A stretch of DNA of 64,000 nucleotides from SHLQ01 sp047638715 (GCA_047638715.1 JBLIMK010000004.1:8658-72657), one strand, 5' to 3'. Numbered from the stretch's first letter, positions 32,042 through 41,379 are shown. Notes: a model not told the origin generated them from the sequence alone. Made by a program: numbers and translations.

Positions 32042-33102
32042 ACACGGTCGAAACCCGCTATCAGCTCGATCGCGATGAGATGGGCAGCCTCCTCGCTGAC
32101 CACCCCGCCTACCGAGTGGAACAACTGTGGCAAGGCCTCTACGAAGAGGGTCTCGATATCGCGGAGATCACGACCTTGCCCAAGAAACTTCGAGCAGAGC
32201 TCGACGCACGTCTCCCGTCTGCACTGCACGATCGAACGGTTCGGGTGAGCGAGGGAGGCGAAACACACAAGTGGCTGTGGGGACTTCCCGATGGTGATGC
32301 CGTAGAGACCGTCCTGATGCACTACACCGGTCGGTCCACGGTCTGCGTCAGCAGCCAGGCTGGTTGTGCGATGGCCTGCGGCTTCTGCGCAACGGGGCAA
32401 GAAGGATTTCGTCGACACCTCACGACGGGCGAGATCGTCGAACAAGTGGTTCGAGCCCGAGAAGCAGCCAAGCCGAGACGGCTATCGAACGTCGTGTTCA
32501 TGGGCATGGGCGAACCGCTGGCCAACTACGACGCCGTATGGGGTGCGGTCCGGCGGATCCATGGCGACCTCGGCCTATCGGCGCGCCACATCACCATGAG
32601 CACAGTGGGCCTCATTCCTGGCATCAAACGGATGGCCGAGGAACAACTGCCGGTGAGTCTCGCAGTCTCACTCCACGCGGCAACGAACGAACTCCGTTCC
32701 GAACTCGTTCCGATCAACAAGCGGTATCCGATCGAGGATCTCGCCGAGGCGTGTGCTGGCTACGTCGCTGCCTCGGGTCGGCGCTTGAGTTTCGAATGGG
32801 CCCTGATCGCGGATGTCAATGACACCGAAGAACAAGCCATTGCCCTGGCCGAGCTGTGTCGAGAACTGCGTGCTCACGTGAACCTGATCCCCTTGAACCC
32901 AACTCCGGGCTACCTCACCGTCGGCACCGACACCGCCGGAGTAGCGAGGTTCCAGAAGTGGCTCCTCGACCGTGGCACGAACGCGACCATCCGTCGCAAT
33001 CGGGGAACCGACATCGATGCTGCGTGCGGCCAGTTGCGAGCGAGCCAGAACAAGACGTCCACTTCGGTTGCGACACCGACCCGGCGACCGAAGTCGAGTT
33101 AG
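32038..33102 (+). CDS. rlmN: Dual-specificity 23S rRNA/tRNA adenine C2-methyltransferase RlmN
   Basis: A 354-residue radical SAM enzyme that methylates A2503 of 23S rRNA. The iron-sulfur cluster motif CAMACGFCATGQEGF (CX3CX2C) lies near residue 110, followed by NVVFMGMGEPLANYDAV and STVGLIPGIKRM. ATG 32038 is chosen over the GTG at 32026 because it overlaps the mshD stop (ATGA). A 9-bp hairpin (33111-33138) follows the stop. Confidence 0.97.
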   Translation: MNTVETRYQLDRDEMGSLLADHPAYRVEQLWQGLYEEGLDIAEITTLPKKLRAELDARLPSALHDRTVRVSEGGETHKWLWGLPDGDAVETVLMHYTGRSTVCVSSQAGCAMACGFCATGQEGFRRHLTTGEIVEQVVRAREAAKPRRLSNVVFMGMGEPLANYDAVWGAVRRIHGDLGLSARHITMSTVGLIPGIKRMAEEQLPVSLAVSLHAATNELRSELVPINKRYPIEDLAEACAGYVAASGRRLSFEWALIADVNDTEEQAIALAELCRELRAHVNLIPLNPTPGYLTVGTDTAGVARFQKWLLDRGTNATIRRNRGTDIDAACGQLRASQNKTSTSVATPTRRPKSS

Positions 33103-33110
33103 CAGACCAC

Positions 33111-33138
33111 AAACTCTGGCCCTTGGGGACCAGAGTTT
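33111..33138 (+). terminator. Hairpin downstream of rlmN
   Basis: AAACTCTGG (33111-33119) pairs with its exact complement at 33130-33138, and the inner CC/GG can extend the stem. The following TTTGCG is a weak tract, so termination is probable but not certain. Confidence 0.55.
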
Positions 33139-33154
33139 GCGACCGTTCGTGCAC

Positions 33155-33160
33155 TACCCT
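33155..33160 (+). promoter_or_regulatory. Possible near-leaderless -10 element for the rhomboid-like gene
   Basis: TACCCT lies 8 nt before the ATG at 33169, one base wider than in the other candidates. Confidence 0.35.
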
Positions 33161-33168
33161 GGCTCTCG

Positions 33169-34089
33169 ATGGCAGATCGATACGCATTCCAAAGCCCGTT
33201 CTCCCGCGGATCTGGCTCAACCCCGTGGTTCACCATTGGTTCGGTTGGGGTCACGACCACGGTCGCGATCTCGGGCATGGCCATCATTGGGCTCTTCGTC
33301 CTCGCCATCGAGCAGAACTCAGGGCCCATTGGCTCAGCGCTCGTCCTGACCGACGATGCACTCTTTGGCGGCCAGCTCTGGCGTCTCTTCACCTGGCCGA
33401 TCGCCATCATCTCGAGCCGTCAGCTCTTCGGCCAATTTCTCTCGGCAATATTCTTCTTCTCGATCGGCACCCAGATGGAGATGCGCCTCGGGCGGCGGGC
33501 ATATACCTGGATGATCGGTTTGATCACGGTTGTTCCAGCGGTCCTTGGCTCGTTGGTCGCCGCAATCTCGAACTTCGGTGTCTTCGAAACCGGCCTTAGC
33601 GTCTTGTTCCTCGGCGTCGCCGTCGGCTTCGCCGCGTCGATGCCTCACGCCCGATCCTTCTTCAACATTCCCTTCTGGATACTCGTCGCCGTGATCTTCG
33701 GCATCACCATTTTGGGCGACCTCGCCGACGGCAATATGCCGGCACTCGTCATGCATCTGACCGCAGGAGCGCTCGGTCTAGTGGTCGTCAAGTCGCTCGG
33801 TTATGCACCCGAGGTCGAATGGGCGCCGAGCATCCCCCTGCCCGCTTCGATGACGAGCGAGGGGTCAACCCCATCGGCTTCTAGAAAACGCACGAAGCGC
33901 CCCAAGAGGATGAAGAGGGGCAAGGGTTCGGCCCACCTTCAATCGGTACCCTCATCGGCAGCATCTGAAGCCGAGATCGATTCACTTCTCGATCAGGTGA
34001 ATGATCAGGGCCTCGACAGTCTGACGAAGCAGCAAAAAGCCACGCTCGAACGCCACGCAAAAGAGATGCGTAAGCGTCGAGACTCCTGA
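33169..34089 (+). CDS. Rhomboid-like membrane protein
   Basis: A 306-residue protein with about six helices (residues ~20-215) followed by a basic, hydrophilic tail. The topology, WRLFTWPI segment and GTQMEMRLGRRAY loop resemble rhomboid intramembrane serine proteases. The serine region reads FETGLSVLFLGV, where catalytic members have GXSG; the histidine helix reads LVMHLTAGALGLV. Ser and His are present but the residue after Ser is Val, so activity is doubtful. The C-terminal IDSLLDQVNDQGLDSLTKQQ motif is also found in some bacterial rhomboid proteins. Confidence 0.75.
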   Translation: MADRYAFQSPFSRGSGSTPWFTIGSVGVTTTVAISGMAIIGLFVLAIEQNSGPIGSALVLTDDALFGGQLWRLFTWPIAIISSRQLFGQFLSAIFFFSIGTQMEMRLGRRAYTWMIGLITVVPAVLGSLVAAISNFGVFETGLSVLFLGVAVGFAASMPHARSFFNIPFWILVAVIFGITILGDLADGNMPALVMHLTAGALGLVVVKSLGYAPEVEWAPSIPLPASMTSEGSTPSASRKRTKRPKRMKRGKGSAHLQSVPSSAASEAEIDSLLDQVNDQGLDSLTKQQKATLERHAKEMRKRRDS

Positions 34090-34096
34090 GCCAGGC

Positions 34097-34132
34097 CCGA
34101 CGGTGAATCTCCGACGGTTCGTGCCCGACGGT
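34097..34132. repeat. Three CCGACGGT copies at 14-bp spacing
   Basis: CCGACGGT occurs at 34097, 34111 and 34125, in the short gap between the convergent rhomboid-like and hypothetical genes. Confidence 0.7.
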
Positions 34133-34133
34133 G

Positions 34134-34712
34134 TTACTCCCCAGAGATGAGTCGAGCTGCTACCGCTGCGATCTGCAGGCGGTTGGCCGAGATCGCACTC
34201 CAGGCTTCAGCGACTCGAGCGGGACGACCCTCGATCGCAACCACGAGCAAGTCATCGTCCAGTCGGTTCACGAGCACTGCGCCTCGCGACGTCGATGTAA
34301 CCGAGTCGATGAACGAACCAACGGCGTCATGCTCGAGCAGGTCGAGCTCGGCACGGACCGATGCAGCCACATGGATAAGTGCACGACGCATCGCCTCTTG
34401 CTCGCCGGAGGTGATCAGGCTGACGAGCGGTTGTGCTGCTTCACCACGAAACAACATCGCTCCGGCGAACCCCGGAGTCCACGTCGCCATGTTCTCGAAC
34501 AACGCGTCGAGTTGGCTCAGCATCTGGGGGTCGACATCTTCAGCGGTGATGCCGCTACCGGCGGAACGGATGCGCTTGTTTCGATCCGAAGCTGCAAGAG
34601 CGGCGCGGCGCGCCGTGTCTGCCACTTCACTCTCTCGGTCATCCAAACCGTCAAACGCGCTCGTCACCGCGTGGACGTTATCTGGCCGAACGTTCGAAGC
34701 GAGGGAACGCAC
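34134..34712 (-). CDS. Hypothetical protein, possible roadblock/LC7-like C-terminus
   Basis: A 192-residue soluble protein that I do not recognise. The first ~100 residues are mainly helical; the final ~60 (GAVLVNRLDDDLLVVAIEG...AWSAISANRLQIAAVAARLI) have the alternating strand and helix pattern of roadblock/LC7-type domains, which act in small-GTPase circuits. That resemblance is weak. It starts at GTG 34712, with no clear -10 or Shine-Dalgarno, and is divergent from ubiE. It converges on the rhomboid-like gene; three CCGACGGT copies lie between the stops. Confidence 0.6.
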   Translation of the reverse strand: MRSLASNVRPDNVHAVTSAFDGLDDRESEVADTARRAALAASDRNKRIRSAGSGITAEDVDPQMLSQLDALFENMATWTPGFAGAMLFRGEAAQPLVSLITSGEQEAMRRALIHVAASVRAELDLLEHDAVGSFIDSVTSTSRGAVLVNRLDDDLLVVAIEGRPARVAEAWSAISANRLQIAAVAARLISGE

Positions 34713-34749
34713 CTTGCGCGCAGAGCGGGTAGCACTCCCCGTGACCTTC

Positions 34750-34755
34750 TAGCCT
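34750..34755 (+). promoter_or_regulatory. Candidate leaderless -10 element for ubiE/menG
   Basis: TAGCCT lies 6 nt before the GTG at 34762. Confidence 0.5.
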
Positions 34756-34761
34756 GGTGAA

Positions 34762-35508
34762 GTGAACGCAACGCCCAAATCACCATCGGCCGGACCCCTC
34801 CCAAGCCTCGATCAACCCCTTCCACAGGGTTCTGAGAAGGCTGAGGCGGTTCAAGCAATGTTCGACACGATCGCGCCTAGGTACGACCTGGTGAACCGGA
34901 TAATGACGTTTCGCCTCGACGTTCGGTGGCGTCGAATAGCGATCGAGTCGCTTGGGTTAGGCGAAGGAGCAGTCGTCCTCGATCTCGCGACTGGTACTGG
35001 CGACTTCTGCCGAGAACTCTCCGAACGTGGCTATTCATCGATCGGCGCCGACTTCAGCTTCGGGATGCTCGCAGCGGCACGCACCTCTGAGCCGCTCGTG
35101 CAAGGTGACGGCATGGACCTTCCACTTGCCAATTCGTCGGTCGACGGCGCAACGTGCGGCTTCGCATTGCGAAACTTCGTCGATCTCGAACGGGTCTTCG
35201 CAGAGCTCGCGCGCGTCGTTCGGCCAGGAGGACGTATTGCGTTGCTCGATGCCAGCCAGCCCGACAACGCTCTCATGCGATTCGGGCACGGCCTCTACTT
35301 TGGCAAGCTCGTTCCTTTTGTTGGCGGTCTGTTGTCGAACAAGGAGGCGTACGGCTACCTGCCACGCTCGCTCGCCTACCTCCCTCCGCGCTCTGAGCTT
35401 CTCGCCGTCCTCGAGCGGTCAGGGTTCAGCGACGTTCGCCATCAACAATTGACTATGGGTGCAGCACAGTTACTCACCGGCACACGGACCAGCGACCTAC
35501 AGCACTAG
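34762..35508 (+). CDS. menG: Demethylmenaquinone methyltransferase
   Basis: A 248-residue class I SAM methyltransferase of the UbiE/MenG family. VQAMFDTIAPRYDLVNRIMT is the family start, VLDLATGTGDFCREL the SAM loop, and TCGFALRNFVDLERVFAELARVVRPGG the UbiE signature. It performs the last step of menaquinone synthesis, C-methylation of demethylmenaquinone. Its 3' end overlaps the convergent menA gene, which encodes the preceding step, by 12 nt. Confidence 0.94.
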   Translation: MNATPKSPSAGPLPSLDQPLPQGSEKAEAVQAMFDTIAPRYDLVNRIMTFRLDVRWRRIAIESLGLGEGAVVLDLATGTGDFCRELSERGYSSIGADFSFGMLAAARTSEPLVQGDGMDLPLANSSVDGATCGFALRNFVDLERVFAELARVVRPGGRIALLDASQPDNALMRFGHGLYFGKLVPFVGGLLSNKEAYGYLPRSLAYLPPRSELLAVLERSGFSDVRHQQLTMGAAQLLTGTRTSDLQH

Positions 35509-36381
35509 ACCGAGCGTCATGCCCAGGCCCGCGACCAGCTGCGTTCGGCCCGTGGCTTCGAGAACGGGAATCAGCGACCGTCCGACAGCCCCGCTACGCA
35601 CGGTGCGGAGTGCTGGGATTGCGGTGACGACGCCGAAGAGCGCGAGCAAGAGCGGCGCGCGCCCCGTCGTGAGTGCAACGACAGCGATGAGTGCGAACGC
35701 GCCGGCCATCGAGCCGACATAAATCCATCGCGTTGGGCCGTCGCCGAGACGAACAGCGAGTGTTCGTTTGCCAGCTTCGGCGTCGCCGATCCGATCGCGC
35801 AGATTGTTGATCACCAGCAGTGCGGTGGCGAACACGCCGACGGGGACCGAGAGCACCGCGGCGACCCCCGATAACGACTCCGTTTGTACATACGCCGAGC
35901 CGACCGTCGCAACGACACCGAAGAAGATGAAGACGAAGACTTCACCGAGCCCCAGGTAGCCGTATGGAGTGCTCCCACCCGTGTAGAACCAGCCAGCGGC
36001 GATCGAGGCTGCTCCGACCACCAAGAGCCATGGATTGACGGCGATCGATAGCGCCAAGCCAACCAGCCCAGCTACAGCGAACGACCCGAGCATCGCTTTC
36101 TTGACCGAGCTTGACGAAGCGGCGCCGGAGCCGACCAATCGCAACGGTCCAACGCGATCGTCGTCCGTTCCCCGGATGCCGTCGCTGTAGTCGTTTGCGT
36201 AATTGGTCGCGATCTGAAGGGCGACCGCGACGACCATGGCGGCCGCTGCACGCCACAGTGTGAACACATCGTCGGCCACCGCTGCTGTTCCGACGGCTAC
36301 AGGCACGACGGCCGCAGGGAGCGTCTTTGGGCGGGCCCCGGCGACCCAGAGCGCGAGGCCGGTTGGATGTTGGGTGGGCAT
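35497..36381 (-). CDS. menA: 1,4-dihydroxy-2-naphthoate polyprenyltransferase
   Basis: A 294-residue membrane prenyltransferase of the UbiA superfamily that attaches the polyprenyl chain to dihydroxynaphthoate. Two Asp-rich motifs are present: NYANDYSDGIRGTDDDRVGP and NNLRDRIGDAEAGKRTLAVR, each preceding transmembrane helices. The frame extends upstream to 36666, but that part overlaps the nitroreductase gene; the conserved start is MPTQHPTGLALWVAGARPKT. It is the last of three co-oriented genes. Confidence 0.94.
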   Translation of the reverse strand: MPTQHPTGLALWVAGARPKTLPAAVVPVAVGTAAVADDVFTLWRAAAAMVVAVALQIATNYANDYSDGIRGTDDDRVGPLRLVGSGAASSSSVKKAMLGSFAVAGLVGLALSIAVNPWLLVVGAASIAAGWFYTGGSTPYGYLGLGEVFVFIFFGVVATVGSAYVQTESLSGVAAVLSVPVGVFATALLVINNLRDRIGDAEAGKRTLAVRLGDGPTRWIYVGSMAGAFALIAVVALTTGRAPLLLALFGVVTAIPALRTVRSGAVGRSLIPVLEATGRTQLVAGLGMTLGLVL

Positions 36382-36386
36382 CCGGG

Positions 36387-37022
36387 TCAACGTATCGCTC
36401 CCCAGTGACCCTGGTAGGTATTGCCGTGTCCCGAGCCGGCCTGCCGTTGCGCTGACTGGCTCTGGCGATCGTTCGCTGGATCTGGGTGGCCCAGCGCAAT
36501 AGTTCCCAACGCTCGTCGGCCTTCGGGCACGCCAAATCGGGTTCGCACGGCGTCCTCGTGATCGAACTGGCCAAAGAAACACGCGCCCAGGTCGAGGCCA
36601 TGTGCCGCGAGCAGGACATTTTCGACCGCTGCTCCCCCGTCGACCCACCAGTAGGGCACGGGCCACGCCGTCTCGCCATTTCCTAGCCCCGTACGCGCCT
36701 TGTCAGCCTCTGCGTACCGTTCGACGTAGGCGGATGGGTCGACGTACGCGAGGAGCAGCACAGGAGCTCGCAGAAGGCCTGGCCATGGAAACGTGGGGCG
36801 CCGCTCGTTGCCCAGCGTCAGGTCCCAGTAGCTATCGACCTCGGCGCCGAGGAGCACCACGATGTCGAGAGAGCGAGTGTTGCCAGCGCTCGGGCCTCGA
36901 TGTGCGGCGCTCAGGATCGCGTCGAGAGCACTCGCGTCCACCGCGTCTTGGAGGTATGCCCGCACCATTCGGCGCGACTTGATGACATCGATGAGAGCCG
37001 CAAAAGTATCCGCGTGAGGCAC
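36387..37022 (-). CDS. Nitroreductase family protein
   Basis: A 211-residue FMN-dependent nitroreductase-fold protein. IKSRRMVRAYLQDAVD with the phosphate-contacting arginines and AAHRGPSAGNTRSLDIVVL match the FMN site; GAAVENVLLAAHGLDLGACF is the C-terminal signature, followed by ALGTIALGHPD. The GTG start follows the upstream gene's stop by one base, and menA begins 5 nt after its own stop. The substrate is unknown. Confidence 0.88.
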   Translation of the reverse strand: MPHADTFAALIDVIKSRRMVRAYLQDAVDASALDAILSAAHRGPSAGNTRSLDIVVLLGAEVDSYWDLTLGNERRPTFPWPGLLRAPVLLLAYVDPSAYVERYAEADKARTGLGNGETAWPVPYWWVDGGAAVENVLLAAHGLDLGACFFGQFDHEDAVRTRFGVPEGRRALGTIALGHPDPANDRQSQSAQRQAGSGHGNTYQGHWGAIR

Positions 37023-37023
37023 C

Positions 37024-37698
37024 TCAGGCGAACTTGGCAAGGTCCTCTGACATCGCCCAGCCAAATGCGATCAGGACATCGCCGTTCGATGGATCGAGGT
37101 CGTCGAAGTAGGCAGCGACAACAGGATCGACCGACTCTGGCTTCGTCGACTCGTGATCAAAAGCGCACGGTATGGAGCCGTTGCCCTTCGAGCTGAAGGC
37201 CCGGTCGGCGTAGCGAAGCGGCGAGATTCCGAAACGTTTGGCGAAGCGGCGACCCCAGGCACGCTCCTCACCAGAGGTTTTGTGCTCGGGTCGAGGGACG
37301 ACGTCGTTGAAGCTCTTCAACATCTCAAACCCAGCGGACGTTTGCATCCGGAGGCCCACGACAACATCTTCATCGGGGAAAGCCATGACGGCTCGATGCA
37401 TAAGGTCGGTGACCATGCCACGCATGACACTGTCGCGACGCGAGTTACGACCGATCGAGCCCAAACCAATGATGATCGCCGGAGTGCCACCGATGCGCTC
37501 GAGTGTGTAATACGCGAAACCCTTAAGGCGACCGTTGTCAAGAGCCTGGCAGCAGAGCACCCATTCTTCGGCCTGTTTCGACAAGTCGCCAGCCTCATAG
37601 GGCAGCGGCGAGTCGGCGCACAGGTCGGCCATATCCGAGATATCGGCATCGCCTAGTGCGTTGCAGTCTTTCGTTTCAACTTCGAGTGCCATTGCCAC
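37024..37698 (-). CDS. Conserved-looking hypothetical protein, first gene of the nitroreductase-menA group
   Basis: A 224-residue soluble protein starting at GTG 37698 or ATG 37692. Segments such as AIIIGLGSIGRNSRRDSVMRGMVTDLMHRAV suggest an alpha/beta acyltransferase-like (GNAT) fold with a pyrophosphate-type loop, but no family assignment is secure. A stretch SGEERAWGRRFAKRFG follows. It is one nucleotide ahead of the nitroreductase start, so the pair is likely coupled. Confidence 0.65.
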   Translation of the reverse strand: MAMALEVETKDCNALGDADISDMADLCADSPLPYEAGDLSKQAEEWVLCCQALDNGRLKGFAYYTLERIGGTPAIIIGLGSIGRNSRRDSVMRGMVTDLMHRAVMAFPDEDVVVGLRMQTSAGFEMLKSFNDVVPRPEHKTSGEERAWGRRFAKRFGISPLRYADRAFSSKGNGSIPCAFDHESTKPESVDPVVAAYFDDLDPSNGDVLIAFGWAMSEDLAKFA

Positions 37699-37839
37699 GT
37701 CGCTTTGCTGTTGATTGTCGCCCGTCTAGTCCAGTCGATGGAACCCCAAGAGCGCAAACCGAGAGGCGAATGCCGATGGTCCGAGCGGCCCGGTCGGAGC
37801 GCCACGAGTGAAAGAGGGAGGCGGAGTCGGATAAGTGGG

Positions 37840-40800
37840 TCAAACAACGACGGCGTCGGGCCCGAGTAAGACACGCAGCTCCGCGACAAGGCCGTTGCCT
37901 GTTTCTACACGATACGTCTCTGGAAGTCGGATGACTTGCGTGCCGTCGAGGTGCAGGAACACTTCGGACTGGCCGGAGTGATCTTGGAGGAGATGTTTCA
38001 ACGAATCGAGCGTGCCGGGGTCTTGTGCGTGGGTAGGCAGTCGCAACCGGAGGGGTTGGCTTTCGGCCATCTGTGAAGAGTCGAAAATCTCGAGGTCTTG
38101 GGCGATGAACTTGGGAATGTCATCCTTGCCATCGAGGCGGCCACGCACGACGACGATCGAGTCGTCGATCAGTTTGTGTCCATGTTCGGTCATCGTCCGA
38201 GGAAAGACCATCACCTCGATCGACCCTTCCAGATCTTCGAGCTCGAAGATCGCCATCAGGTCACCCTTGCGGGTCCACTTCTTCTGGAGGTTCGTGATGA
38301 CACCGCCGACCCGCAAGAACGCTCCGTCCTGTTCGTCCTCGAGCGCGCCGACGGTTTTATCGCAGCGACGGCCGAGCGCGGCCTCATATCCCAAGATTGG
38401 GTGGTCCGAGATATAGAGCCCGAGCATTTCCTTCTCGTGTGCGAGTTTGGGCATCTTCTCGAACTCGACGTCGGGAATATCGGGGCGGTCGTCGAACGTG
38501 GGCTCATCGCCCAAACTTCCGAACAACGTTGCGACACCGATGTCGTGATCTTTCCTCGACGCCACCGTGCGATCGATGATGAGCTCGTAGACGTTGAGCA
38601 AACCTTTGCGGGGGTGACCCAACGTGTCGAACGAGCCCGCCTTGATGAGCGACTCGATCGTGCGCTTGTTCAACACCGCGTAGTCGACGCGTTCAACGAA
38701 GTTCAGGAAGCTATCAAAGGGCCCGTTTGTGTCGCGCTCAGCGATGATTTGTTCGACCAGCGCCTCGCCGACGTTTCGGACTGCCGACATTCCAAAGACG
38801 ATCTCGCCCTTGGTTTCTGACTCATCGAGGTTCGGCTCGGGATGGAAGTCGACTCGGGCACGATTGATGTCGGGCACAACGACGTGGATGCCCATCACCC
38901 TGCACTCGTTCAGGTAGACCGCCGCCTTGTCGAGGCTACCTTTCACCGACGTGAGCAAGGCCGCCAGATACTCGACCGGGTAGTGCGCTTTCAACCATGC
39001 GATTTGATACGCGACGTAGCCGTAGCCGTAGCTGTGGCTCTTGTTGAACGCATAGTCGGCGAACGGTTCGATGATCTTCCACCACTCTTCGCCGAGAGGG
39101 CGGCCGTAGCCGGTTGTTTCACAGCCGTCGACGAACTTGGCCTTCTCCTGCTGCATGACCTCGCGGATCTTCTTGCCGCAGGCCTTTCGTAGCGAGTCGG
39201 CGTCGGCGAGGGAGTAACCAGCGAACTTTTGCGCCACCCGCATCATCGACTCTTGATAGATCATCAGGCCGTAGGTGTCGCCCAGGATCTCGCCCGCATC
39301 CTCGTGCAACAACGTGACCTCTTGACGGCCGTTCTTGCGATCGGCGTAGTCGTTGTGCATGTTCGCTTCCATCGGGCCTGGCCGATAGAGGGCGACAAGA
39401 GCAGCTACATCTTCGAACTCGGTGGGTCCGAGCGATTTCATCAGCGAACGCATCGGGCTCGATTCGAGCTGGAAGACCCCGATCGTGTCGCCGCGCTGGA
39501 GAAGGTCGTACGTGGCTTGATCTTCAAGATTGACGTTGTCGATGTCGACTTCGATGCCCCTGGTTTCGCCGATCATGCGAAGTGTGTCGTCGATGACATC
39601 GAGGTTTCTCAGGCCGAGGAAGTCCATCTTGAGGAGACCGAGAGATTCGACGCCGTTCATCTCGTATTGCGTGACAACCGGAGCATCTTCTGGGTCTTGG
39701 CCAGCCTCGGGCTTGCGTTGGATCGGGAGGTAATCGGTGAGCGGATCTTTGGTAATCACCACCGCCGCGGCGTGGATCCCATCGGAACGGCGGAGGCCTT
39801 CGAGACCCTTCGCTACCTCGACCACTTCGGCCACGACAGAATCGGTGGCCACCATCTCGCGCAGGTCGTTCGCCTGGGCATAACCGCCTTCGTACTTCGG
39901 ATGCTTTTCAAAGCAGTACTGAAGTGGGGTGTCGCGACCCATGATGAGCGGCGGCATCGCCTTCGCGACCTTGTCGCCTACCGCGTAAGGGTAGCCGAGC
40001 ACTCGGGCCGCATCACGAACCGCAGCCCGAGCCTTAATCTGAGAGAACGTCACAATCTGTGCGACATGGTCTCGGCCGTATCGCTCCGCGCAATAGCGGA
40101 TCATCTGATCTCGATAACGAGAGTCGAAATCCATGTCGATATCGGGCATCGATATACGCGACGGGTTCAAGAACCGCTCGAAGAGCAGGTCGTACTTGAT
40201 TGGATCGAGGTCGGTGATCCAGAGGCAGTACGCCACGGCGCAGCCGGCCGCAGATCCACGCCCAGGACCCACACGGATCTCGTTGTCGCGGGCGTACTTG
40301 ATGAGGTCCCAGGTGATGATGAAGTAGGACGAGAACCCCATGTCCTTGATGACCTTGAGCTCGAAGAGCAATCGGTCATGTGCCTTGTCGGGAACGTTGT
40401 CGCCCCAGCGCTTCTTGGCACCCTCCATTGTGAGATGGAGAAGATATTCGTCATCGTCGGTAAAACCAGCGGGCAACGGAAAGCTGGGGAGCTGTGGCTC
40501 GCCGAATTCGATCTCGACATTACAGCGTTCGGCAATCCACAAGCTGTTGTCGCATGCGACCTCGACCTCGCGCCACATATCGCGCATCTCGGCCGCACTC
40601 TTCAGGTAGTGCTGATCTCCGTGAAACTTGAAACGATCGGGGTCGCTGCGTAGCGACCCGGTTTGCACACACAACAACGCATCGTGGGCCCCATGATCGG
40701 CCTGATTGGTGTAATGGCTGTCGTTCGTCGCCAAGATCGGAGCACCGATCTTCTTTGCGATCTCGAGCAGTTGCGGGTTTGTCCGGATCTGCTCGGGGAT

Positions 40801-41379
40801 GCCGTGATCTTGAAGCTCGACGAACATGTTGTCGCGACCGAAGATGTCTTGCAGCCGTCCAGCGCGGGCGACGGCTTCGTCAAAGTTCCCCGCCATAAGC
40901 GCTTGGAGAACCTGGCCACCAAGACAACCAGTGGTGGCGATGAGACCCTCAGAGTGCTGATCGAGCAGCTCCCAATCGACACGAGGTTTGTAGTAGTAAC
41001 CCTCCATGAAGGCCTTCGAGGCCAGCTGGATCATGTTCTTGTAGCCAGTGTTGTTCTCGGCCAAAAGAATCAGGTGATAGTAGAGCTTCCCGCCACCGGT
41101 GGTGCTTCCGCCGGAGTCATCGAGCTTGCCACGACGCGACGGACGCTCCGAGCGGTGCTCGTGGGCCATATAGGCCTCGGTGCCGATGATGGGCTTGATA
41201 CCAGCCTTATTGCACGACTTGTAGAAGTCGAGGACGCCGTACATGTTTCCATGGTCGGTGATTCCGAGCGCTGGCTGGCCGTCGGCTGCGGCGGCAGCGA
41301 CAAGGTCATCGAGGCGCGATGCTCCATCGAGCATCGAGAATTCAGTATGAACATGGAGATGGGTGAACGACCCAGCCAT
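37840..41379 (-). CDS. dnaE: DNA polymerase III alpha subunit
   Basis: A 1179-residue replicative polymerase of the DnaE1 type. The N-terminal PHP domain keeps metal-binding residues (THLHVHTEFSMLDG, GITDHGNMYG, ATNDSHYTNQADHGAHDALL), consistent with built-in proofreading in actinobacterial DnaE1. The polymerase core has GPGRGSAAGCAVAYCLWI and the catalytic aspartates in MPDIDMDFDS near residue 413. Tandem helix-hairpin-helix and OB-fold segments (GVITNLQKKWTRKGDLMA) follow. A GGAG Shine-Dalgarno precedes the ATG. The 141-nt gap to the next gene shows nothing recognisable. Confidence 0.97.
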   Translation of the reverse strand: MAGSFTHLHVHTEFSMLDGASRLDDLVAAAAADGQPALGITDHGNMYGVLDFYKSCNKAGIKPIIGTEAYMAHEHRSERPSRRGKLDDSGGSTTGGGKLYYHLILLAENNTGYKNMIQLASKAFMEGYYYKPRVDWELLDQHSEGLIATTGCLGGQVLQALMAGNFDEAVARAGRLQDIFGRDNMFVELQDHGIPEQIRTNPQLLEIAKKIGAPILATNDSHYTNQADHGAHDALLCVQTGSLRSDPDRFKFHGDQHYLKSAAEMRDMWREVEVACDNSLWIAERCNVEIEFGEPQLPSFPLPAGFTDDDEYLLHLTMEGAKKRWGDNVPDKAHDRLLFELKVIKDMGFSSYFIITWDLIKYARDNEIRVGPGRGSAAGCAVAYCLWITDLDPIKYDLLFERFLNPSRISMPDIDMDFDSRYRDQMIRYCAERYGRDHVAQIVTFSQIKARAAVRDAARVLGYPYAVGDKVAKAMPPLIMGRDTPLQYCFEKHPKYEGGYAQANDLREMVATDSVVAEVVEVAKGLEGLRRSDGIHAAAVVITKDPLTDYLPIQRKPEAGQDPEDAPVVTQYEMNGVESLGLLKMDFLGLRNLDVIDDTLRMIGETRGIEVDIDNVNLEDQATYDLLQRGDTIGVFQLESSPMRSLMKSLGPTEFEDVAALVALYRPGPMEANMHNDYADRKNGRQEVTLLHEDAGEILGDTYGLMIYQESMMRVAQKFAGYSLADADSLRKACGKKIREVMQQEKAKFVDGCETTGYGRPLGEEWWKIIEPFADYAFNKSHSYGYGYVAYQIAWLKAHYPVEYLAALLTSVKGSLDKAAVYLNECRVMGIHVVVPDINRARVDFHPEPNLDESETKGEIVFGMSAVRNVGEALVEQIIAERDTNGPFDSFLNFVERVDYAVLNKRTIESLIKAGSFDTLGHPRKGLLNVYELIIDRTVASRKDHDIGVATLFGSLGDEPTFDDRPDIPDVEFEKMPKLAHEKEMLGLYISDHPILGYEAALGRRCDKTVGALEDEQDGAFLRVGGVITNLQKKWTRKGDLMAIFELEDLEGSIEVMVFPRTMTEHGHKLIDDSIVVVRGRLDGKDDIPKFIAQDLEIFDSSQMAESQPLRLRLPTHAQDPGTLDSLKHLLQDHSGQSEVFLHLDGTQVIRLPETYRVETGNGLVAELRVLLGPDAVVV

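Noticed and set aside
34131..34760. Plus-strand frames of about 200 residues covering the 34134-34712 gene
   Set aside because: The minus-strand frame has the more protein-like composition (helical and strand alternation); the plus frames are Cys/Arg/Ser-rich shadow. The choice is moderately secure only.
39229..40653. A 474-residue open frame on the plus strand opposite dnaE
   Set aside because: It lies wholly within dnaE, which has an intact polymerase core on the other strand.
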